A DNA stretch of 64,000 nt from Ruminococcaceae bacterium R-25 (GTDB lineage: Bacteria; Bacillota; Clostridia; Saccharofermentanales; Saccharofermentanaceae), in assembly GCA_003149065.1 (NCBI GenBank), contig QGFZ01000001.1, positions 1,612,001 to 1,676,000 of the forward strand. Reading direction: 5' to 3'. Shown here piece after piece: positions 1 through 8,553 of this stretch. Position 1 is the first letter of the stretch, and every line of letters starts with the position of its first letter. The notes under the pieces were generated by a model. That model did not search any database, was not told the origin of the DNA, and saw only the letters and a list, made by a program, of their open reading frames with translations. Made by a program: the position numbers and the translations under genes.

Positions 1-1080
1 ATTTCTGTGTATGAAAAGTGCCTCAGCTGTCTTCGCACTGTTAAAGCCGTTCATGTAATATGCAAGCAGAGTTTCCTGCAGAAAAGTACCATTCGCATGA
101 TCATATTCTTCGAGTTTATTTAACTTGTTATTGCAGTACGCAAGTATCTCCCTCTGGTCGTTACCTCGGAACATATACTTGTAAATTCCCATTGCACTCG
201 CACTTAAGACCTTCTTTTTCCTGGGATTCGGAAGATAATCTTTTTTGGGGATAAGACTTTTCGCTTCCTGATAACTCTGACCGAATTTACTGGGGTCTGT
301 GTAAGGAGTACCGAGTATGCATGTGCTGCTGATAATACCTTTGAACTCGGGTTTGTCATCAAGTTTTCTGAGCATTCTCTCGATCTCATGTTCTATCTCT
401 TTATTCTCTTTTGCTTCGAAAAGAAGAACGAATTTATTGAGAAACTTCATGAACATCGGACGGCCTTCCATCTTAATGACTTCGGAATTAAGACAGTTCG
501 CATAGTACTCATAAAGATGTTCATCCTGTTCAAGATTGATGCCGTAAGTTCTGTCCACGGCAATGATGCCTACTCTGTACGGCTTGTTGAAATCAAATCC
601 GAACTGACCTGAGATCTTCTGAACATATCTGTCGTTAATGTTGTATCCGAACAGGAGATTATAAAGATAATCGCCGGTGCGTTTGTTCATGATATTAGTC
701 TCAAGAATAAGGTTTCCGATACTCTGCGAAATATCGACAAAAGATGCGCCTTTCCATCTGACATTGAAAAGCGGAAGACACAATTCATTTGCTCTTTTTA
801 TTATCGATTTCGGGATGGGTTCCTTGTCGTCAACAACCGATACTGCAAGTCCAGAGATACCAAGCTCATTCAGTTCATCCATCGCCTTTCTGACCTCTTT
901 GAAATCAAAGCGGATATAGTCGACGACTATCAGGGCAAAATTACCTCTGTTCATGTGTTCATCATATGGTTTGGTCTGAACAAGATACGTCCATGAAACC
1001 ATTCGTTTCAGTCCGCTCTCACCTGCAACGAGTTCCATCCCGTCCAGCTTCAGATTATTAACGTCCATGCATGTAACCAT
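1..1080 (-). CDS. PucR-family transcriptional regulator, C-terminus cut by window edge
   Basis: An open minus-strand frame of 360 codons runs from the ATG at 1080 to base 1 without a stop. The first ~120 residues resemble the PucR N-terminal domain (starts MVTCMDVNNLKLDGMELVAG). A middle region has the look of a degenerate GGDEF-like segment. The last visible residues (NSAKTAEALFIHRN) match the start of the helix-turn-helix that ends PucR/CdaR regulators, so only about 20-40 residues are missing. Family members usually regulate purine or sugar-acid catabolism; the target here is unknown. The start lies 9 bases after the GNAT gene stop, so the two are probably co-transcribed. Confidence 0.85.
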   Translation of the reverse strand, partial: MVTCMDVNNLKLDGMELVAGESGLKRMVSWTYLVQTKPYDEHMNRGNFALIVVDYIRFDFKEVRKAMDELNELGISGLAVSVVDDKEPIPKSIIKRANELCLPLFNVRWKGASFVDISQSIGNLILETNIMNKRTGDYLYNLLFGYNINDRYVQKISGQFGFDFNKPYRVGIIAVDRTYGINLEQDEHLYEYYANCLNSEVIKMEGRPMFMKFLNKFVLLFEAKENKEIEHEIERMLRKLDDKPEFKGIISSTCILGTPYTDPSKFGQSYQEAKSLIPKKDYLPNPRKKKVLSASAMGIYKYMFRGNDQREILAYCNNKLNKLEEYDHANGTFLQETLLAYYMNGFNSAKTAEALFIHRN

Positions 1081-1088
1081 AAAAACTC

Positions 1089-1553
1089 CTATAAGCACAG
1101 TGCCATGCAAATGGCACCTTCTAAATTATCGTATGGAGGATAATTATCAATCAGTACATATCCTCTGCTTTCATATAAGCAGACCGCATCAGGCATGATA
1201 GGTCTCGTTTGAAGGATCGCTCTTTTATATCCCATCTGCCTTGCCTTATCTTCAATAAGGTCCATCAAGCCGGTGGCAATGTGCTTTCCTCTCCACTCAG
1301 GATCTACCCATACACGTTTGATCTCGACATCCTGATCAGAATATCTTTTAAGGCCTGCACAGCCTACAGCTTTACCATCAGCATAAGCTAATAGCACATC
1401 AGAAATACTCTCAGACAGATTGTATGGGATAAAACCTGTTCTGTTCTTTTTACCGCCCACTATCTCGCTGTAGTATTCTTCGGTCTTGAGGTAAAACCTC
1501 TGGAACACCTCATCATTTCCGTTTGTCCAAATGCATTCCATATTCATCAGCAC
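1089..1553 (-). CDS. GNAT-family N-acetyltransferase
   Basis: The 154-aa protein fits a single GNAT domain. The acetyl-CoA binding region reads VWVDPEWRGKHIATGLMDLIE (residues ~87-107), matching the R/Q-x-x-G-x-G/A motif A, followed by GYKRAILQTRP and a C-terminal LYESRGY strand-helix. No substrate can be named. Its start overlaps the stop of the upstream PPDK-like gene by 7 bases, so translation is probably coupled, and the PucR-type gene follows directly. The three form a leftward unit. Confidence 0.8.
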   Translation of the reverse strand: MLMNMECIWTNGNDEVFQRFYLKTEEYYSEIVGGKKNRTGFIPYNLSESISDVLLAYADGKAVGCAGLKRYSDQDVEIKRVWVDPEWRGKHIATGLMDLIEDKARQMGYKRAILQTRPIMPDAVCLYESRGYVLIDNYPPYDNLEGAICMALCL

Positions 1554-4117
1554 GTAATCACCAGATGCTCATTTGCAATGTCGTTATAGACCTTGCAGTT
1601 TATTCCCGACACATCGTAAACATGGACTATATCAGATAGATCTTCCGCACCTTCAAAATCACTTATAACATCCGGACAGTTTTGAAGTTTATCAGGATGA
1701 AAGCGAATTGTTTTCGCATTATTAAACACTGCAGTATAAAGGATCTCAGCCTCGACAAGGTCCTGGAAAATGTGACTGCCGTAAGACAGTTCGGGATTAT
1801 AACCGGCCTGGGTCTCTTCGGTCTCACAAATGATCTCAAAAGCGCTTATATCAGCAAAAGAAGTGGGGACTCCGAGTTCGGGAGATGTTGTTCCGACCCG
1901 GCCCGGAACGATAAGCATCATGTGCTTATTTAACTCTCTATAATGCCAGTTGATCTTACCTATAAGCCTTGCAACGGCATGCTTGTCCCTATACGGCATA
2001 TTGTAGTAATTCACGGGATCAACATAGACGATTATGTCCAGTTCAGATGCCTTTGAAAGACCCATAGAAGAGCTCTTATTCTCAAGCAGGATACTATCTT
2101 CGCAGATACCTTCCGGTATGACCGTTCCGCCTGATGTTTTCTGCACCTGAAGAGGTCTGCATTGAAGAAGATCGATGGAGTAATCACCATTATCAGAGAT
2201 ATTGATCGTGAACTCCGTGTCAACAGGATAGTCATATTCTTCCTGGATACAATGAAGCATCCTCTTCATTTGATCCATGAGTTTTTTATTGGCAACAAGC
2301 CCTTTGCATGAGATGAACTTGATCTGTCTCGGCCTGCCCATCTCACGAAGTCTGGATTCGGCATCGTAATCGTGCTCAAGCAATATATTTTCGAGATACT
2401 TCGGGATAACCGGCTCAAGCATATCGTATGACAGTTTCTCGAGCTGATGTGTCGTCATATTGATAACTTCAGCTTTACCCTGAGAGAACTTGTGCTTATC
2501 AGCAGACGACGAATAAGAGGACTTCTCCGGCATATCAAGATTTACTATTCTCGGATATGACCCTTCCGTCCTGTCAACGGCTGAAGTGCCAAGACCCATT
2601 ACTAGTCTTAACATTCCCAATGCGGGATCAGAATCCTTCATGATCCTATAAGGACTATAAGAGTATCCGACGCCTGCTGCGCAAGGCATATAATAGCTGC
2701 CATAATAAGAACCTGAAACTCGTTGTATGAGAAGCGCCATCTGCTCATCTCTTTTATCGAGGCCCCTTCTCTTTCTGTAATCCAAAGCAGAAAGACTCAT
2801 TGAACTTGCATATACAGTCTTTATCGCATTCTCAAACTCTTCCAGGCGCTCTTCAAGTGAACCTCTGTTTGCACAGAAAACCGATTCATATTTACCGGCA
2901 AAAGCATTCCCGAAACCGTCCTCCAGGATACTGCTCGACCTGATGATATAAGGGTCCTGTCCATAGTATTCAATGATCCGCAGAAACTGCTCACGCATCG
3001 CATCGGAGAATCTGCCTTCCATGAGCTTTTTGGCAAAATCTTCAGCAAGCGTAAAATATCCTTCTTCAGTACGCTGTTTTATCCGAAGAGCCCACAGATC
3101 ATTATCGACGATATAAGTGTAGTAAAGATCCGATCCTACATAGAAAGAATCATGCGGTTCTAAGTATTCTGCGATGTCAGGCTCGTTGTTCCTGATTATC
3201 GCCCTTGCAAGCAGCATACCGCATGCCTTGCCGCCGATCATCCCTGTGCCTATCATGTGATCTCTGATTGCAAAATAATCTTCAGGCGTGAAATTCTTTT
3301 TCACCATCTCACGCATCTTTTCATCTCTGGTCATCATGATATTGCACATTCTGCTGCACTCTTCCGCAATATCCGCCTGACTTTCATGAAGGATCCTTGT
3401 GCGGTTGAAAAACCTGTCCCATGAATCCTGATATTGATCTTCCGAAGATCGTTGGGCCTGACCTAATGTCTGATAGAATCTGCTGGATTTAACACCGTCT
3501 AATATCGGTTGAAACTTGCCCGTCTCAGGCTCATACGTGTGAGGAAGAAACATAGTATCGGAATTTCTGTTCCACACTTTTTCAGGACGGACGTAAATGT
3601 TTTTGCTGTCAGAATAAACATCAAAGAAGAGCTGTGTTGTATTTAGGATCTTATTGATCGCATCAACCGAATGTTTTCCCCTGATAATAGGGAAAAACGC
3701 AACCGTATCAAGAACAAACAAAAACGGACAGGTTACTTTAAAGAAATTACCCATCATGAGATCTGTCGCCCATGCCGCTTGAAGCTCTGAAAGGCAATCG
3801 AAAACATAGAATGCATCAAAGCCTTCCTGTTCGATAACATAATGGATATCAACCGTAAAAGTCTCAAACCTGTGAGACAGCGGAATGACTACCGTCTTTA
3901 CTTCAGGACAGTCTTCTATCAGCGGCTCATGGCTCGCAAACCTGAAATATATGATCTTGCGCTGATCTTTTATGGCTTGTTCAACATATGGTCTCATGAA
4001 CAGTTTGAACTGATCCAGATCAGAGACACGCCAGACGACATTGTCGCCAAGTCTTATATTATCGATTGCGGTATCCATTTCAGGGATGCCGCTTCTGACT
4101 CTGTCAAACGCTGCCAT
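1547..4117 (-). CDS. PEP/pyruvate-binding (PPDK N-terminal, ATP-grasp) domain protein
   Basis: I place the start at the ATG at 4117 because AGGAGAA lies a few bases upstream; a longer frame exists to 4216 but has no good ribosome binding site. The 856-aa protein has an N-terminal ~190-residue region that looks like a KaiC/RecA-type fold (IPEMDTAIDNI, then a Walker-B-like FLFVLDTVAFF) but without a Walker A loop. The middle (around residues 380-640) carries the PPDK ATP-grasp signature IIRSSSILEDGFGNAFAGKYES. No TSHAA phosphohistidine domain and no PEP/pyruvate barrel follow. It is therefore a stand-alone ATP-grasp relative, not a second dikinase, perhaps a regulatory or phosphotransfer protein. 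It lies immediately downstream of the original ppdK terminator. Confidence 0.8.
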   Translation of the reverse strand: MAAFDRVRSGIPEMDTAIDNIRLGDNVVWRVSDLDQFKLFMRPYVEQAIKDQRKIIYFRFASHEPLIEDCPEVKTVVIPLSHRFETFTVDIHYVIEQEGFDAFYVFDCLSELQAAWATDLMMGNFFKVTCPFLFVLDTVAFFPIIRGKHSVDAINKILNTTQLFFDVYSDSKNIYVRPEKVWNRNSDTMFLPHTYEPETGKFQPILDGVKSSRFYQTLGQAQRSSEDQYQDSWDRFFNRTRILHESQADIAEECSRMCNIMMTRDEKMREMVKKNFTPEDYFAIRDHMIGTGMIGGKACGMLLARAIIRNNEPDIAEYLEPHDSFYVGSDLYYTYIVDNDLWALRIKQRTEEGYFTLAEDFAKKLMEGRFSDAMREQFLRIIEYYGQDPYIIRSSSILEDGFGNAFAGKYESVFCANRGSLEERLEEFENAIKTVYASSMSLSALDYRKRRGLDKRDEQMALLIQRVSGSYYGSYYMPCAAGVGYSYSPYRIMKDSDPALGMLRLVMGLGTSAVDRTEGSYPRIVNLDMPEKSSYSSSADKHKFSQGKAEVINMTTHQLEKLSYDMLEPVIPKYLENILLEHDYDAESRLREMGRPRQIKFISCKGLVANKKLMDQMKRMLHCIQEEYDYPVDTEFTINISDNGDYSIDLLQCRPLQVQKTSGGTVIPEGICEDSILLENKSSSMGLSKASELDIIVYVDPVNYYNMPYRDKHAVARLIGKINWHYRELNKHMMLIVPGRVGTTSPELGVPTSFADISAFEIICETEETQAGYNPELSYGSHIFQDLVEAEILYTAVFNNAKTIRFHPDKLQNCPDVISDFEGAEDLSDIVHVYDVSGINCKVYNDIANEHLVITC

Positions 4118-4216
4118 AGTATTTTCTCCTTTACAATTTGAGTATAAATGCAAAAGAGACATGACAGATATACTTTCTCGGCATTGGAATAATGCCCTTT
4201 GAGAATATATGACCAA

Positions 4217-4247
4217 AAGAAAGCCGGAGGATCTTCTCCTCCGGCTT
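4217..4247 (-). terminator. Intrinsic terminator of the original ppdK 3' end
   Basis: An 11-bp perfect stem (4221-4231 with 4237-4247) on the minus strand is followed by TTTCTTTT. It sits just downstream of the stranded ppdK stop codon at 4274-4276, as expected for the ancestral ppdK terminator. Confidence 0.85.
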
Positions 4248-4259
4248 AGTTAATTCAAG

Positions 4260-4601
4260 TTATATGACCTGTATCAGCCCTTGTGCTTGATTGCAGCCTG
4301 TGCAGGGACCAACATTAGGGGGCATTTCAGGGAAAACCTTCACTTCTGGATGTCTTTTATTCCCTTCAATTCTCATCTTAAGAGCACCTCCATTAAAGTT
4401 TAGATGCCACTCCATAACATTAGGCATAAACTGATAGTTCTGCGCAGTCCTAATGAAAGCTTTATATACTTCTTTCAAATCTTTGGGATTAGATCTGTCT
4501 CCCTGAAGATACTTATCCAGATCATTTTCAGTCAACCTCTGAGGGAGCATGGAAAGTAATATTTTGTATGCTGTTTCATATAGTTGTTGGTTGATATTCA
4601 T
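4260..4601 (-). CDS. Small protein with a serine-recombinase C-terminal tail (recombinase remnant)
   Basis: The ATG at 4601 is preceded by AGAGGT, so it is preferred over a GTG at 4619; 113 aa result. The last ~55 residues (MEWHLNFNGG, then RHPEVKVFPEMPPNVGP) align with the tail of the intact recombinase at 8554-10254 (LEWHLIFDET, then NHEVVFLPDTPLNSGP). The first ~55 residues resemble nothing I recognise. The reading frame crosses att copy 1 one base out of phase with the intact recombinase and stops in flanking host DNA. I read it as the chimeric leftover of the recombinase of an older element; whether it is expressed is unknown. Confidence 0.6.
   Translation of the reverse strand: MNINQQLYETAYKILLSMLPQRLTENDLDKYLQGDRSNPKDLKEVYKAFIRTAQNYQFMPNVMEWHLNFNGGALKMRIEGNKRHPEVKVFPEMPPNVGPCTGCNQAQGLIQVI
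4274..4303 (-). pseudogene. Stranded ppdK 3' end, copy 1 (probably the original)
   Basis: In the minus-strand ppdK frame this segment reads AQAAIKHKG-stop, the expected C-terminus of pyruvate phosphate dikinase (the main gene has AQAAIRHSRK-stop). It is about 11.7 kb from the gene body and followed by its own terminator. It is the leftmost of three copies, so I infer it is the ancestral end displaced by insertions. Confidence 0.8.
4279..4303. other. Attachment-site copy 1 (att)
   Basis: These 25 bp are identical to 8572-8596. The inner 15 bp (4289-4303, gattgcagcctgtgc) are also identical to 16024-16038 in ppdK. The copies bound the two mobile segments. Confidence 0.8.
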
Positions 4602-4646
4602 AAGGACCTCTAAATCCACTTTTTCGCATTACCGCAGCCTATTTCA

Positions 4647-4919
4647 TCACATTGTAGAAATAGGCGGTCCTATCAACTCGAGTGTTTCTTCATCAACTTC
4701 AAATCTCTTATCATAAAGACCCATAGTACGAACTACGGCAAAGAGTTTTTCGCCAGCATAGAACATATAATCAAAACTGAGATAGTACATAAACCTGTCA
4801 GGATCGACCGGCAAAGGTATTTCTTTAGTGACGGAAGATGAATGAACAACGATCCGGTCATCGTACACATGGTATACGTTATTATTCTTTCTGGATTTGA
4901 ACACATCTGAATCAGTCAT
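4647..4919 (-). CDS. Hypothetical 90-aa protein
   Basis: I do not recognise this protein. It has an AGAGGAA ribosome binding site before the ATG at 4919. It is soluble, rich in aromatic and acidic residues (MYYLSFDYMFYAGEKLFAVV), with no signal peptide or membrane segment. It directly precedes the recombinase remnant and follows a SUKH-family gene in the same direction. The setting suggests an orphan immunity-type protein, which is a guess from context only. Confidence 0.6.
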   Translation of the reverse strand: MTDSDVFKSRKNNNVYHVYDDRIVVHSSSVTKEIPLPVDPDRFMYYLSFDYMFYAGEKLFAVVRTMGLYDKRFEVDEETLELIGPPISTM

Positions 4920-4972
4920 TGCCTATTCCTCTAAGTAACCCCTTGCTTTTCACGGTTCACATTGCTGAAGTT

Positions 4973-5455
4973 TTATAAAACTATGTCACCATTAATTACT
5001 TTGCACATGAAATCTTCAAAACTGTCTGCAACTTTGTCTGCTTCCTCAAACTCGGGTTCATAACCGCTCAATATGGTCCCTCCGTCTTCTGTATCTATCG
5101 CATAATATAAATATTCACCGCCGACTGACATAAAGAAAGGAAGCTTAGGTTTCCACCATGATTTAATATCATTCGTCCAGTCTTTGTCACCTTCGGCAGC
5201 TTCCAGACTCATCAGCTCAAACTCATTCCATTTGAAAGCCAAGTCGCTTTCACCACTGTAATCATCAACACAAAGGAAAAAGCAGGTTTCATCCTCTGAA
5301 GTAACGCTTTTATACTTCTGCAAAAATTCAAGAAAAACAGTCGGGAGATTTTCGTAACCACTTAATACTGAATTGGAATAAACATCACTCTTTGTGTCGT
5401 TTTCTTCAATCTTCCAATTGTTATCTTTCAAAAAGGCTATAAACTTTTCAATCAT
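4973..5455 (-). CDS. SMI1/KNR4 (SUKH) family protein, probable orphan immunity protein
   Basis: The 160-aa soluble protein has the SUKH pattern: an N-terminal helix, then LSGYENLPTVFLEFLQKY (the LPxxyxxFL-like core), then FFMSVGGEYLYYAIDTEDGG and a C-terminal DSFEDFMCKVI helix. SUKH proteins commonly act as immunity proteins against contact-dependent or polymorphic toxins in the cytoplasm. No toxin gene is visible here, so it would be an orphan. GGGAG precedes the start. It is inside the left mobile segment, a usual place for immunity gene collections. Confidence 0.7.
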   Translation of the reverse strand: MIEKFIAFLKDNNWKIEENDTKSDVYSNSVLSGYENLPTVFLEFLQKYKSVTSEDETCFFLCVDDYSGESDLAFKWNEFELMSLEAAEGDKDWTNDIKSWWKPKLPFFMSVGGEYLYYAIDTEDGGTILSGYEPEFEEADKVADSFEDFMCKVINGDIVL

Positions 5456-5527
5456 CTTCTATGTCTCCCTTGTATCAGTTAATCTATCATCAGATAATCG
5501 CTTAATTTTCCTCTCCCGATACGATGA

Positions 5528-7390
5528 TTATACCATCCTCTGCACGAACCCTTCCCCATACGACAGCCCGTACCCTCTCTCGAATAAAGGTTCCTCCAGG
5601 CCTAGGATCTGCTTGGGAGAGTTATACCACGGAGACGGAAGCCTGCCTGTAAAATCAGCACATCCGCAGAGGACGTCTGAGATGCCCTTGCCTTCAGAGC
5701 CGGGCAGATAACACATGACCACACTGTCCCATGTGTCATAATAAGACTTGCCGAGGAAGAGATGTCTTCCGGCAATGATGCAGGCAACAACAGGTTTGCC
5801 GAGGGACTTGGCTTGTTTGACCGCACTCATATTGTTCTTCAGGCCGTTATTACCAATCAGGGTAAGCTCCATGGAATCGCCGAACCACTCGGCGTAAGCA
5901 TCCTCGCCGACACAGAGAATGACCACATCGGCTTCTTTGAAGCGCTCCGGATCCGTTATGACTTCGATACCGTATGCATCAGCATTCTCCAGAAAGGCTC
6001 TGTAAATAGTGGTAACGCCTCCGATACCGGTCGAAGGACTTCCGTTCCAGCCCATGGTCCAGCCGCCGCACTGAGCCGCACAATTATCGGCTGCGGGTCC
6101 AATGATCAATACTTTGCTTCCTTCCTTGATCGGCAGGGTATTGTTTTCATTCTTGATAAGGACAAGGCTCTTCTCGACGAGCTGCTCAGCGACTGCCCTG
6201 GAATCAGCTGAACCAACTTCACTGCTGACCTTTATTTTCTTGCAATACGGATCGTCGAAAAGACCTGCGTCTTTCTTTACCTTGATTATCCTTGTGACCG
6301 CATCGTCCACGCGCTCTTGTGTAATCTTGCCGTTCTCGACACTTGCAATAATGATTTTCCTCGCCTGCTCATATTTTTCGCCTTCCATGAGCATGTCGAT
6401 GCCGCTGTTGACCGCCGTGATGACCTGACCTTCGTAAGTAGACGGTGACGTGTACTGAATGGCCATGCTGTCGCTTACGACGAAGCCCTTAAAGCCCATC
6501 TCGTTCTTCAGCTTCCAGATGTATTCGCCGTTCTCATGCATCTTAGTGCCGTTGACTGAAGAATAGCTGACCATTATGGTTTGGACGCCTGCATCGATCT
6601 GTGCCTGATAGACCGAGAGGAGCTGATTGATCTGTTCTTCAGTAAGCGTGGCATTACCTCTGTCGATCAGGCTTAAGTTACTGTATTCTTCATGATCGCC
6701 CGAACCGAACACCACGTTGCCGTCACCAAAGAAATGTTTCGCGCACGCTATTACTCCGCCGTCGACAAGACCTCTAGTGTAAGCGGAAGAAAGCCTTTTT
6801 ATAGTCTCGATATCCGAACTGTAACATTCATAAGTTCTGCCCCATCTGGGATCTTTTGACTGCGCCACGCACGGGTAAAGGTTCCACATCAGGTGGCACT
6901 GCTTGGCTTCATTAGCCGTGATGAGTCCCATCTGATAAGCGAGCTTCTCGTCATTTGCAGCGCCTATGCCGATATTATGAGGAAAGTAGACCGCATCTCT
7001 GCAATATCCGACACCATGAACATCATCCTGGGCCAGCAGCATCGGTATTCCAGCTTCAGACTCTATCGCGGCTTTCTGATAGTCATCAACGATCTTGCTC
7101 CACTCTTCAGCAGTATATTTTCCTTCATCGCCATAGATGCTTCCGTAGCAATGGTCCTGCATGCCCTGAATCTTAAGATCCTTGAGTAGCGGCTGCACCA
7201 TCTGCGCAGCCTTTTGTTCAAGCGTCAGTTCCGCGGTAATCTCTTCAGGAGACATTGTTGCATACCGCTGGTACTTATATTCATATTGGGTTGCCGTAGT
7301 TTCATTGAACATCACGTTTTCGCTCGGCCTGCATGCGGCCATAGGTATGATCATCGCGAAAACCAACACCATAGAAAGTGCTCTCTTCAT
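5528..7390 (-). CDS. Glycoside hydrolase family 3 lipoprotein (beta-glucosidase-like)
   Basis: I choose the ATG at 7390 because GGGAGG lies 9 bases upstream; another ATG at 7399 abuts the binding site. The 620-aa protein has a lipoprotein signal peptide (FAMIIPMAAC, Cys ~20), so it should be anchored outside the membrane. The GH3 barrel carries GKH-type KHFFGDG and the nucleophile motif VVSDSMAIQ (Asp ~307). The C-terminal alpha/beta domain has VGEDAYAEWFGD, where the Glu of YAE (~501) fits the acid/base residue. It should release glucose or a related sugar from beta-linked oligosaccharides. It has ordinary host-like composition although it lies between att copies, so it is likely cargo. Confidence 0.85.
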   Translation of the reverse strand: MKRALSMVLVFAMIIPMAACRPSENVMFNETTATQYEYKYQRYATMSPEEITAELTLEQKAAQMVQPLLKDLKIQGMQDHCYGSIYGDEGKYTAEEWSKIVDDYQKAAIESEAGIPMLLAQDDVHGVGYCRDAVYFPHNIGIGAANDEKLAYQMGLITANEAKQCHLMWNLYPCVAQSKDPRWGRTYECYSSDIETIKRLSSAYTRGLVDGGVIACAKHFFGDGNVVFGSGDHEEYSNLSLIDRGNATLTEEQINQLLSVYQAQIDAGVQTIMVSYSSVNGTKMHENGEYIWKLKNEMGFKGFVVSDSMAIQYTSPSTYEGQVITAVNSGIDMLMEGEKYEQARKIIIASVENGKITQERVDDAVTRIIKVKKDAGLFDDPYCKKIKVSSEVGSADSRAVAEQLVEKSLVLIKNENNTLPIKEGSKVLIIGPAADNCAAQCGGWTMGWNGSPSTGIGGVTTIYRAFLENADAYGIEVITDPERFKEADVVILCVGEDAYAEWFGDSMELTLIGNNGLKNNMSAVKQAKSLGKPVVACIIAGRHLFLGKSYYDTWDSVVMCYLPGSEGKGISDVLCGCADFTGRLPSPWYNSPKQILGLEEPLFERGYGLSYGEGFVQRMV

Positions 7391-7564
7391 AGCATTCATC
7401 CTCCCGTGGAGAAGTTCAATTAACGATTCTTCTCCATCTTATGAATGCATGATAACAACGCTGCTTGAAGCGTGTGTGAAAGTATTATGGAGTTTCTGTG
7501 GAGAGCGTTGGCTACCGCTTTTGTTTGTGACCTCAACATATATGAGTGCTGATGATATTCTATG

Positions 7565-7795
7565 CTAAGAGTTTCCTAAGTGTTCTTCTTTGATCTTGAA
7601 AAACTTCTTACGCAAATCGAAAGATGATTCATATCCCAGTTTGGAAAGCATCTCGAAAACCTCATCCCCGTCAACATAAACCAGGCGCTCTTTAGAAGGC
7701 ACCTTCTCTGCACTATATTCATCTGACAGCCGTTGATATCTTCCGATGAAATCAATATCTACCAGAGCTAGCTTAATGATCGGATTCAGTTCCAT
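7565..7795 (-). CDS. Hypothetical 76-aa protein
   Basis: I do not recognise this protein. It is small, charged and soluble (MELNPIIKLALVDIDFIGRY at the start). The bases before its ATG (ggaaataggca) resemble those before the 90-aa gene at 4919 (ggaataggca), which suggests related genes or shared origin. It lies upstream of the GH3 gene with a 165-bp gap that probably holds the GH3 promoter. Confidence 0.5.
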   Translation of the reverse strand: MELNPIIKLALVDIDFIGRYQRLSDEYSAEKVPSKERLVYVDGDEVFEMLSKLGYESSFDLRKKFFKIKEEHLGNS

Positions 7796-7937
7796 TGCCT
7801 ATTTCCCATTGTCGATTATCCTGAAGATTTATCTGCTCCAAGTAACGCTCTTGGATAAAGTCATTATAACATGCCTATTCTGCCGGGCCTGTCACCCCAC
7901 TGCCTGTTACTTTCTTATATCAACCACACCCAAACGA

Positions 7938-7972
7938 GGCAAAAAAAAGCTGTGAGCAGAACTCACAGCTTT
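7938..7972 (-). terminator. Intrinsic terminator
   Basis: The minus strand reads aaagctgtgag-ttctg-ctcacagctttttttt, a strong stem with T tract, 22 bases downstream of the 125-aa gene stop at 7994. Confidence 0.9.
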
Positions 7973-7993
7973 AATCATTATTTTATTTGAACA

Positions 7994-8371
7994 TCACCTA
8001 ACTTTTGTTCTTGTAAAATGATTAGCAGCACTGTCATAAACATAAGTATAATTCCATGTTCCGCTATTCGTGTCATTTTTGGTTTTAAGGCTGTCAATTA
8101 CGTCGGAGATCTTAATATATCTACCACTATATCCAGACCAAATTTCAGTATCACTTTTTGCTCCTACTGCGCTTACAACATCTGCTCCAGTAGTACTACT
8201 TGTAAATTGGTAAGAAGGACTTCTATAATCAAAATCAATCTTATTATCAGTAAAATCGCCATTACCAAAGTTACTAAATGTCATCTTGGAACCATTAGTT
8301 AAACCACCGCTCGCAGCAATTACGTCCTCGCTGCTAAATCTAACAACTTCCATCTCAGGTCTGAATTTCAT
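7994..8371 (-). CDS. Small low-complexity protein, unknown function
   Basis: The ATG at 8371 (AAGG 9 bases upstream) gives 125 aa beginning MKFRPEMEVVRFSSEDVIAA, and is preferred over a start at 8434. Short proteins starting with a similar P-x-M/L-E-V-V-x-F-x-x-E-D-V-I-x-x-S-G-G pattern are common in Clostridia, to my recollection, but I know no function. The rest is Gly/Ser/Thr/Asn-rich (SSTTGADVVSAVG) with no signal peptide or membrane segment. It stands alone between two terminators. Confidence 0.5.
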   Translation of the reverse strand: MKFRPEMEVVRFSSEDVIAASGGLTNGSKMTFSNFGNGDFTDNKIDFDYRSPSYQFTSSTTGADVVSAVGAKSDTEIWSGYSGRYIKISDVIDSLKTKNDTNSGTWNYTYVYDSAANHFTRTKVR

Positions 8372-8512
8372 AATCTTATACCTTGCGCTTTCTTTATATA
8401 AACAAAATATATAATTCTTATCAAACACAAACAAATATATAAAATAATTTATACACTTTGATATTCATTTGTCAACTTTATTAGAGAAATCAGAAAACTA
8501 ATCTTGGATAAA

Positions 8513-8540
8513 AAACACCCGGAGCGGTTGCCCCGGGTGT
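8513..8540 (-). terminator. Intrinsic terminator after ppdK 3'-end copy 2 and the recombinase
   Basis: The minus strand reads acacccgg, a 10-base loop, ccgggtgt, then TTTTTTA. It lies 14 bases past the recombinase stop and past the second stranded ppdK stop, so it may serve both. Confidence 0.85.
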
Positions 8541-8553
8541 ATTAATTAGAATC

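Noticed and set aside
1547-4117. Second complete pyruvate phosphate dikinase
   Set aside because: The phosphohistidine and PEP/pyruvate domains are absent; only the ATP-grasp domain is present.
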